A DNA stretch of 64,000 nt from Saliniplasma sp051745305 (GTDB lineage: Archaea > Thermoplasmatota > Thermoplasmata > Halarchaeoplasmatales > Halarchaeoplasmataceae): NCBI GenBank assembly GCA_051745305.1, contig JBNJDY010000002.1:1-64000 (forward strand), written 5' to 3'. The position numbers and the translations under genes were made by a program. Positions 58,188 through 64,000 of this stretch are shown here, one piece after another. Each line of letters begins with the position of its first letter. Position 1 is the stretch's first letter. A model generated the notes under the pieces. The model was not told the DNA's origin. It saw nothing but the letters and a program-made list of their open reading frames with translations, and did not search any database.

Positions 58188-59819
58188 ATGGATAAAGATA
58201 AGTTTGAGTCACTCACGTGGTTATTAGGACTTTTGAAGGCTCTTATCAAAAAGCCCGGTGAGATATTTCGGGGTATGCGTCGCGAAGGGATCTATGCTTT
58301 TTTAAAAGAAAGGATGAAGAAACCGAGCAAGGATGAGATACTTGAAGGTAATGTTATCGGGGTCATGTTCAAGTTAGGATGGCCTATGATGGTAGCCACT
58401 TTTTTGAGAACACTTTACAATCTTATTGACACTTTTTGGCTCGGCAGGATTGCTGATCCTCAGATAGCAGAATATTCTGTAACCGCAGTAGGTCAGGGAT
58501 GGACTGTTGTTTTTATGATGATGTCCATCGAGATGGGATTTGGGATCGCCGCATTAGCATTAATTTCTCAGTACACTGGGCAGAGAAATTACGAAGAAGC
58601 TGATAGAACTGCTGGACAGTTATACTTTATAGCTATCACGGCTTCAATCCTGATCGGTGTATTTGGTTATTTTATGACCCCTACGTTTATGGACATTCTT
58701 GTAGGTGCTGGAGAGGATTCCGCAGCATTAGCTCACTACGGCACAATGTACATCCAGATAATATTTCTAGGGCTGCCGTTTATGTTCCTCTTTTTTGCAT
58801 TCATGTATACACTTCGGGGTTGGGGTGATACGATCACACCGATGAAGATCACTGCCATCTCTGTTTCACTCAATATGATCATCAATCCTATACTCATCTT
58901 TGGATCTGGAACTATGCCTTTTCTTGGCATAACAATTCCAGAGCTACCATTATTTGGGCCAGTACCTGCCCTTGGAGTAAGAGGGGCGGCTATTGGAACA
59001 ATTATGAGTCGAGGGATCGGTTCAATATATGCGACCTACATGCTTTTCAAAGGAAAATTAGGGTTGAAACTAAAACTTTCTTATTTGAAACCGGACCTAT
59101 CTAGATTGAAAGAGTTTCTAAAAATTGGTGTACCAGCTGGCGTTGGTAGGTTTGGAACTTCTATAGGTTTCATTATTTTGTGGGCTGTGATATACAGGCT
59201 TCCGAATCCTGAGATTGCTGGGGCCGCTTATAGTGTTGGCAACAGGATATTGAACATAACCTTTCTTATTATGGGCGGTTTCGCCATGGCTATAAGCACC
59301 ATGGTGGGACAGAGCTTGGGGGCTGATGACAAAAAACGATCGGAAGAAGTGGCCAAAAAAGGTTTTTTAGCTGTAGCTGGATTGATGTTGTTCTTTACAG
59401 CAATTTTATTCCTTTTGAGAAACAATTTAATAATGATATTCATTCCTGATTCTCCAGAAGTCATCGCAGAAGGGGCTAAGTTTTTAGGTATCTTCGCCCT
59501 TGCCATGCCATTCTTTGGGGTATTTAGAGGCGTGACTTCTCTTCTAGGAGGGTCCGGCCATACGAAACTACAGATGGGTCTGAACCTTACTAGACTGTGG
59601 GGGTTGAGACTACCGTTCGTCTTTCTATTCGCTATCTTTTTATCCATGAATTCCACCGGTGTTTGGACAGGGATGGCGTTGAGTAATGTGGTAGCATTTG
59701 TCATTGCTTTAGGTGTTTATAAAACGGGATGGTGGAAAGAAAAAGTGATCAAAGATAAACCCACTCCTGGTTCTAAAACTAGATTAGACCGAGATAAACC
59801 TGATAGAAGAAGGGATTGA
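58188..59819 (+). CDS. MATE family efflux transporter
   Basis: Twelve-span transporter with two MatE repeats: VMFKLGWPMMVATFLRTLYN (first) and LKEFLKIGVPAGVGRFGTSI (second). LIDTFWLGRI and GFAMAISTMVGQSLGADDKK are MATE signatures. An N-terminal extension of about 55 residues (KFESLTWLLGLLKALIKKPG) precedes the first repeat, and the C-terminus ends in a basic tail rich in Arg and Asp. It probably exports drugs or metabolites using Na+ or H+; Na+ coupling would fit the Mrp antiporter at 50-54 kb. GTG 58185 is an alternative start. Confidence 0.92.
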   Translation: MDKDKFESLTWLLGLLKALIKKPGEIFRGMRREGIYAFLKERMKKPSKDEILEGNVIGVMFKLGWPMMVATFLRTLYNLIDTFWLGRIADPQIAEYSVTAVGQGWTVVFMMMSIEMGFGIAALALISQYTGQRNYEEADRTAGQLYFIAITASILIGVFGYFMTPTFMDILVGAGEDSAALAHYGTMYIQIIFLGLPFMFLFFAFMYTLRGWGDTITPMKITAISVSLNMIINPILIFGSGTMPFLGITIPELPLFGPVPALGVRGAAIGTIMSRGIGSIYATYMLFKGKLGLKLKLSYLKPDLSRLKEFLKIGVPAGVGRFGTSIGFIILWAVIYRLPNPEIAGAAYSVGNRILNITFLIMGGFAMAISTMVGQSLGADDKKRSEEVAKKGFLAVAGLMLFFTAILFLLRNNLIMIFIPDSPEVIAEGAKFLGIFALAMPFFGVFRGVTSLLGGSGHTKLQMGLNLTRLWGLRLPFVFLFAIFLSMNSTGVWTGMALSNVVAFVIALGVYKTGWWKEKVIKDKPTPGSKTRLDRDKPDRRRD

Positions 59820-59860
59820 AAGACAAAACTAAAATATACCCTATTCTAAAGTTTCATTTA

Positions 59861-61069
59861 ATGAAGTATTATCTAGAAGCCTATGGCTGCACCATGAATC
59901 AAGGGGAGACCCAAATGTTAGCAGAGAATTTGAACAGTCAAGGCCATGTACAGGTAAACAGTCCGAGAGATGCTGATTTGGCGGTTATTGGAACTTGTGT
60001 CGTAATCTCAAAAACTGAGGAAAGGATGAAAAGAAGGATTAAAGAGTTAAGTGAAAAATGTTCTAAAGTTATGGTAACTGGCTGTTTAACCTCGATAAAT
60101 AATGGTGAGCTTGATTTAATATCTGATAATATTGAGAAAGTAGTTCCTAAAGATATCGCCCTCTCAGTCAGTCCTAAACCGGGTTTAGTGGGAGTTATAC
60201 CTATAGCGACCGGTTGTTTAGGTGAATGCTCATATTGTATCACAAAAATTGCAAGAGGTCCTCTAAACAGTCGGGAGCCGGATGATATAAAATGTAGGTT
60301 TGAACAATTAGTAAAATCATCCGCATGGGAGATTCAAATCACTTGTCAAGATACGGCTTCATATGGTAAAGATATCAACAGTTCCCTACCTGAATTGATC
60401 TACAAACTTCTAGAAATAGAAAAAGAGTCTAGGATAAGGATAGGGATGATGAACCCTGACACAGCTATACCCATCAAAGAAGAGATCAAGAATATATTGA
60501 ACCATGAAAGGATTTACAAATTTCTTCACATTCCTCTACAGTCTGGTTCAGAACAAGTTCTTAAAGATATGAATAGACGGTATACACCTGAGGATTGGAT
60601 AAAATTAGTAAAGGAAATCAGGAAAAAGTTCCCTGATTTGACCCTCTCAACAGATATAATAACTGGTTTTCCAGGAGAAGAAGAAGATGATTTTAATAAA
60701 ACCCTAGAAATATTAAAGGATACAGAGCCTGATATTATCAATGTGACTCGTTTTAGTCCTAGGCCTGGTACAGAAGCCATTAACAAAAGCAACAAAGTCC
60801 ATTCTAGAATAAAGAAAAAACGTTCAAAAGAACTTACTGAACTGAGATTTAAAATCAGTCGTGACAGGAATGAGAGATATAAGGGTAGACGTATGCTAGT
60901 AACTATTTTAGAAGAAGGAAAGGGAGATTCTTTAAAGGGGAGAACAGATAATTATAAAGTAGTGGTTTTAAACAAAAATGATAGTTCTCTTATCGGAAAA
61001 AGGGTTGTAGTCGATATCGTGGATGCTAAAGAAGTCTATTTGGAAGCTGAATTAATCAAAATTATCTAG
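59861..61069 (+). CDS. Threonylcarbamoyladenosine tRNA methylthiotransferase (e-MtaB type)
   Basis: MiaB-family radical-SAM enzyme adding methylthio to t6A37. The N-terminal UPF0004 domain begins MKYYLEAYGCTMNQGE and has cluster cysteines in YGCTMNQ, GTCVV and TGCLT. The radical-SAM motif is GCLGECSYCITKIARG (C-x3-C-x2-C). FLHIPLQSGSEQVLKDMNRR and DIITGFPGEEEDDF are typical, and a TRAM domain ends the protein. The frame upstream to 59816 overlaps the MATE gene and is not needed. Confidence 0.93.
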   Translation: MKYYLEAYGCTMNQGETQMLAENLNSQGHVQVNSPRDADLAVIGTCVVISKTEERMKRRIKELSEKCSKVMVTGCLTSINNGELDLISDNIEKVVPKDIALSVSPKPGLVGVIPIATGCLGECSYCITKIARGPLNSREPDDIKCRFEQLVKSSAWEIQITCQDTASYGKDINSSLPELIYKLLEIEKESRIRIGMMNPDTAIPIKEEIKNILNHERIYKFLHIPLQSGSEQVLKDMNRRYTPEDWIKLVKEIRKKFPDLTLSTDIITGFPGEEEDDFNKTLEILKDTEPDIINVTRFSPRPGTEAINKSNKVHSRIKKKRSKELTELRFKISRDRNERYKGRRMLVTILEEGKGDSLKGRTDNYKVVVLNKNDSSLIGKRVVVDIVDAKEVYLEAELIKII

Positions 61070-61957
61070 GTAAGAATTTTCTAAACATTTTATTAGGTTC
61101 ACCATGGTTCTATTGTAAGGAGTATCTACTCCATGTTTGCTCCCAACACTTACAATCGCTCCGTTAATACAATCAATTTCGGTCTTTCTTTTATTTTCAA
61201 CATCCTGAAGCATACTAGATTTGTTCTCACTAGTATTCTTTGCTACCTTTACAGCTTCTTTGAACGGATCTTTTCCAGGCAAAACAACTTCAGTTTCTGC
61301 CACTTTTACGGATTCTTCACATATGTATTCCATCAATGAAAAGAGGTTTTTGTCATCAATAATCGCACCGTTTTTCAAGCCACTTAAAGCTGTGATGGGG
61401 TTTATACCGGCATTGATGATGACCTTTTTCCAAATGTGCCCATATATGTTATCTGATATTTTGTTTTCAATACCCGCATCATTCAAAATTTGAGAGAATT
61501 TCTTAACACCTATTATAAAATTATCTCCAAATAGCCCTATTATCGTTTCTCCTTTACCGGCATAGATCACTTCCCCATACTTTTTAAAGGTAATTCCATT
61601 TTCTGTAATCCCTCCGATCACTCGATCCTCACCTACAAATTTTGAAATTATTTTTTCATTCTTTAAGCCATTTTGGAGGGAGACAACCATTGTTTTTTCA
61701 CTCAAATATTTGTGTATATCTTTCATCACCTGTTCAGTTTGGAAAGATTTAGTACAGATTATAACATACTCCAAGTCGGAAAGTGCATTTGGGTCAGTTG
61801 TATACTTGATATCTGTTTTGAGTTGAGTTTTACCAGAAATATCTACTTCCTTCAGAGACAAGTCTTTTCGACCATATAATACAACTTGATTCATTTTTCC
61901 TATCATCCCTGCAAGGAATGTGCCTAAGGCTCCCGGTCCAACAATACCTACCTTCAT
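61052..61957 (-). CDS. panE: 2-dehydropantoate 2-reductase (ketopantoate reductase)
   Basis: NADPH-dependent reduction of ketopantoate to pantoate for CoA synthesis. Rossmann motif MKVGIVGPGALGTFLAGMIG at the N-terminus; catalytic Lys in IWKKVIINAGINPITALSG; Ser/Glu region DVENKRKTEIDCINGAIV near residue 250. A TTG at 62008 would add 17 hydrophobic residues upstream and overlap the IleRS gene; ATG 61957 gives a clean N-terminal Rossmann fold. The CoaD protein at 33 kb belongs to the same pathway. Its 3' end overlaps the methylthiotransferase gene on the other strand by 18 bp. Confidence 0.93.
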   Translation of the reverse strand: MKVGIVGPGALGTFLAGMIGKMNQVVLYGRKDLSLKEVDISGKTQLKTDIKYTTDPNALSDLEYVIICTKSFQTEQVMKDIHKYLSEKTMVVSLQNGLKNEKIISKFVGEDRVIGGITENGITFKKYGEVIYAGKGETIIGLFGDNFIIGVKKFSQILNDAGIENKISDNIYGHIWKKVIINAGINPITALSGLKNGAIIDDKNLFSLMEYICEESVKVAETEVVLPGKDPFKEAVKVAKNTSENKSSMLQDVENKRKTEIDCINGAIVSVGSKHGVDTPYNRTMVNLIKCLENSYLDNFD

Positions 61958-62004
61958 TGTTTGTAGAAAAATCTCTTTAATAATAAATATTTTGAGTAAA
62001 GATA

Positions 62005-64000
62005 TCAAGTAAGGATATCATCCATTTCGCTTTTCATAAGATCTAATTGATAATCATCGAGTTCTTGAGAATCTATTTGCACCAATAGTATAGATTCTGA
62101 CATTACAGATTGGTCTTTTAAAGATAGTAAAAGATGGAGTACCTTTCTGAAATCGTTATTTATTATAAGATATTCGATGCCGCTTAAGAGAATTACACTA
62201 TTTCCAGATTTAAGGAATTTTTCTAATTCCAACTTTAATTTTTTAAGATTTTTGGGTCTTATAACCTCCTCCTTATCCACGTTTGAAAGCCATATTATAG
62301 AACTCTTCTCAAGATCGTATTTGTTTCGAATCTTTTTCGGGTATTCCCTAGTGATGCATATACCATCCATACCAGTACTCATTATTTTTTTAAATAGTTC
62401 AAAACTATTATCGAGGTTCTCATCGATCATCATATATGTAGAACTTTTATTGATTCCCTCGGGTAATTCTTCTGCCAATTCTTTTTCTTCCTTCTCAGAC
62501 TTTTTTCTACCGGACCCTTTTTCTTTCTTTTCCAAACTTTCTTTCGGTTCTTTTGTTTTAAGATCATCTTTTTTTATTTCAGGGGCATGTTTTTTCTTCG
62601 AGTAATCTATCAATCTCTCCGCTGTGTCTTCTTTCATGTATCTGATTTCCATCAATTTTTCAACTGATGTTTCAGCTATATCTTCAAAAGAATAGTAACC
62701 CTTTTTTGTGATACTTTCAGCGATTGATTTACCGATACCTGAAATCTTTTGTAACTCTCCGATGAATCTTTTCATTTCCTTGTTTAAACCTGATTTCAAT
62801 TGCTCTTTTTTTATTTCGCCCTTTTTGAGTTTGTCACCTTTTTCTTTCATGGTCTGTACTATTCTTCTAGCTAAACTTCTTTTGAAACCTCTTATATCTG
62901 AAATATCTTCGGCAGTCGCTTTTTTAAGTTTATCCAAAGATGTGTATCCGTTGTAATATAAACGCTCAGAGAGTTCTTTGCTCATACCTGGGATTGATTG
63001 ATAAATATGTAGCATATTTGTTTTATATAATGGATTTATTCCAATATCTACTGTTTCTCCATTTATGTCCCACTCTACTACATACTCAACTTCATCCATA
63101 TCGTCATCTGATATGGTTAAATCTTTACCACCAACATAGTTTAATATATCCGTTTTATGTGAATTTATAGATTCAAAAAATTCATCTGGTGGGTAGATGA
63201 ATATCTCAACTTCATCCTCTTCTAAAAGGTCAAAATCTTCCCGCATACTCTTGATTCTTAACTTGATCTCATTTGCGATTTGCTCATTCCATATATCCTC
63301 CGACATCTCATAATTGGCATATACATTGAAATCATCGTATTCTACTTCTACATATCCTTCTGGTAGCTCATTTTTAAAGGTCAACATCTCAGGTTGAATC
63401 TCAGTTTGATGCCCTTCAATACCAATGATGTATTCACCTTCTTCAATTTTTTCTTTAATCTCTTCAGCATCCCTATTTTCTAGCAAAAGGGCAATCCTAC
63501 TAGCCCATTGACGATATGTTTTTCCGATAGCATCCATGTTCGCTTCTACTGTCAATTCTAGTTCTTTCCATTCCTCATCAGGTCTTAAAATTTCAATTTC
63601 TTTGATTTTAGCTTTATTTTTTATTATATGTTTGAACTTTTCAAAATTGTCATATGTTTCAAAAGTAGACGTATCGATAACAATTTTCTGGAAGGGCCAT
63701 TTAAGGGGTAATTCCATTTCCTTTTTTAAGTTATATACATCATTGGTCACTTCATCTGCTACATTTTTCCAAAAATCAAATCTAGAGTTTTTAAATTTAT
63801 TGATTGTGATATCTTCATCGGAAGTAAAAACAGAATCGTTTTTTGGATGCATATCAGTGTAAATTTTTTCTGTTATACATGGAGCTAAAGGACACAAAAT
63901 TCTTGTAACGGAATTTAATAAATATTCAAGTGTCAATATTACGGATATTCTATCAATTTCATCTCCTTCTTGGACCCTATACCGTACTATGCCAACATAC
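62005..64000 (-). CDS. ileS: Isoleucyl-tRNA synthetase C-terminal part, with extra HhH and DUF835 domains (5' end beyond window)
   Basis: The frame is open to the window edge. The first about 330 visible residues are the anticodon-binding and following DUF5915-type region of IleRS: EYLLNSVTRILCPLAPCITE, EMELPLKWPFQKIVID and VEYVVEWDINGETVDIGINP. Then come two helix-hairpin-helix units (IPGMSKELSERLYYNGYTSL; ISGIGKSIAESITKKGYYSF), a Lys/Glu-rich linker, and a C-terminal about 145-residue DUF835 domain (SSTYMMIDENLDNSFELFKK; GNSVILLSGIEYLIINNDF). DUF835 usually occurs in archaeal signalling proteins. No frameshift is visible. The catalytic domain is not in the window. Confidence 0.82.
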   Translation of the reverse strand, partial: YVGIVRYRVQEGDEIDRISVILTLEYLLNSVTRILCPLAPCITEKIYTDMHPKNDSVFTSDEDITINKFKNSRFDFWKNVADEVTNDVYNLKKEMELPLKWPFQKIVIDTSTFETYDNFEKFKHIIKNKAKIKEIEILRPDEEWKELELTVEANMDAIGKTYRQWASRIALLLENRDAEEIKEKIEEGEYIIGIEGHQTEIQPEMLTFKNELPEGYVEVEYDDFNVYANYEMSEDIWNEQIANEIKLRIKSMREDFDLLEEDEVEIFIYPPDEFFESINSHKTDILNYVGGKDLTISDDDMDEVEYVVEWDINGETVDIGINPLYKTNMLHIYQSIPGMSKELSERLYYNGYTSLDKLKKATAEDISDIRGFKRSLARRIVQTMKEKGDKLKKGEIKKEQLKSGLNKEMKRFIGELQKISGIGKSIAESITKKGYYSFEDIAETSVEKLMEIRYMKEDTAERLIDYSKKKHAPEIKKDDLKTKEPKESLEKKEKGSGRKKSEKEEKELAEELPEGINKSSTYMMIDENLDNSFELFKKIMSTGMDGICITREYPKKIRNKYDLEKSSIIWLSNVDKEEVIRPKNLKKLKLELEKFLKSGNSVILLSGIEYLIINNDFRKVLHLLLSLKDQSVMSESILLVQIDSQELDDYQLDLMKSEMDDILT

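Noticed and set aside
1..64000. CRISPR arrays, insertion sequences, integrases, prophage or toxin-antitoxin pairs
   Set aside because: No regularly spaced direct repeats of 25-40 nt, no transposase or integrase motif, and no such gene pair was seen in reading the whole window.

Overview
The window is a gene-dense, AT-rich archaeal chromosome segment. Archaeal markers are unambiguous: proteasome beta subunit and PAN, aCPSF1/FttA, RNA polymerase subunit K, TFB, ribosomal proteins eS19, eL31, eL39 and uS2, aIF6, deoxyhypusine synthase, Trm1, archaeal lipid enzymes (archaetidylserine synthase and decarboxylase, a UbiA-type geranylgeranyl transferase) and a tRNA gene with a bulge-helix-bulge intron. 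FtsZ, a Thermoplasma-like proteasome beta active-site region and a DUF835 domain point to the Euryarchaeota, most likely a Thermoplasmatota-like lineage. That placement is an inference, not a phylogeny. Many genes appear leaderless, with a TATA-like box about 25 nt before the start codon; others have Shine-Dalgarno sites or ATGA stop/start overlaps.

Layout: 0-3 kb, a winged-helix/Nudix fusion and two tandem polyprenyl-phosphate sugar-1-phosphate transferase paralogues. 3-7.2 kb, psmB, aCPSF1, rpoK-rpsB and a stand-alone ThiI-type PP-loop enzyme. 7.2-14 kb, an E1-like enzyme, membrane proteins, a DNA glycosylase, DUF763 and PAN. 13.9-14.1 kb, a GC-rich, strongly folded stretch with no recognisable gene, the best candidate for an undescribed RNA. 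14.2-26.4 kb, a USP-like protein, a zinc ribbon/PUA/PAPS-reductase/ferredoxin protein, Trm1, lipid genes, ftsZ, dys, pyrBI and a coiled-coil protein. 26.6-36 kb, M18 peptidase, RqcH, the eS19-PDCD5-eL39-eL31-aIF6 cluster, a CoaD fusion and GltX. 35.6-38.9 kb, a tightly coupled iron operon with two DtxR-family regulators, FeoB and a seven-cysteine miniprotein. 39-45 kb, intron-containing initiator tRNA, mutL-mutS, tfb and tRNA-Val. 45-50 kb, Elp3, arginine decarboxylase, CobO and others. 50.2-54.3 kb, an eight-gene Mrp-type antiporter module in Mbh A-H order without hydrogenase genes. 54.3-57.7 kb, a sulfur/Fe-S cluster (TusA, DsrE, IscS-like, IscU-MIP18 fusion). 57.8-64 kb, MATE, a methylthiotransferase, PanE and the 3' part of an IleRS carrying extra HhH and DUF835 domains.

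The most interesting signals are: the structured RNA candidate; an IscS homologue that has lost its PLP lysine (Thr206) and several other PLP-binding residues but keeps the catalytic cysteine, encoded next to an IscU fused to a MIP18-like domain; the IleRS-HhH-DUF835 protein; and the iron operon miniprotein. Five genes too short for the 60-residue cutoff used in routine ORF calling were recovered: eL39, two zinc ribbons, one small membrane protein and rpoK in its trimmed form. No CRISPR array, insertion sequence, phage gene or rRNA was seen.
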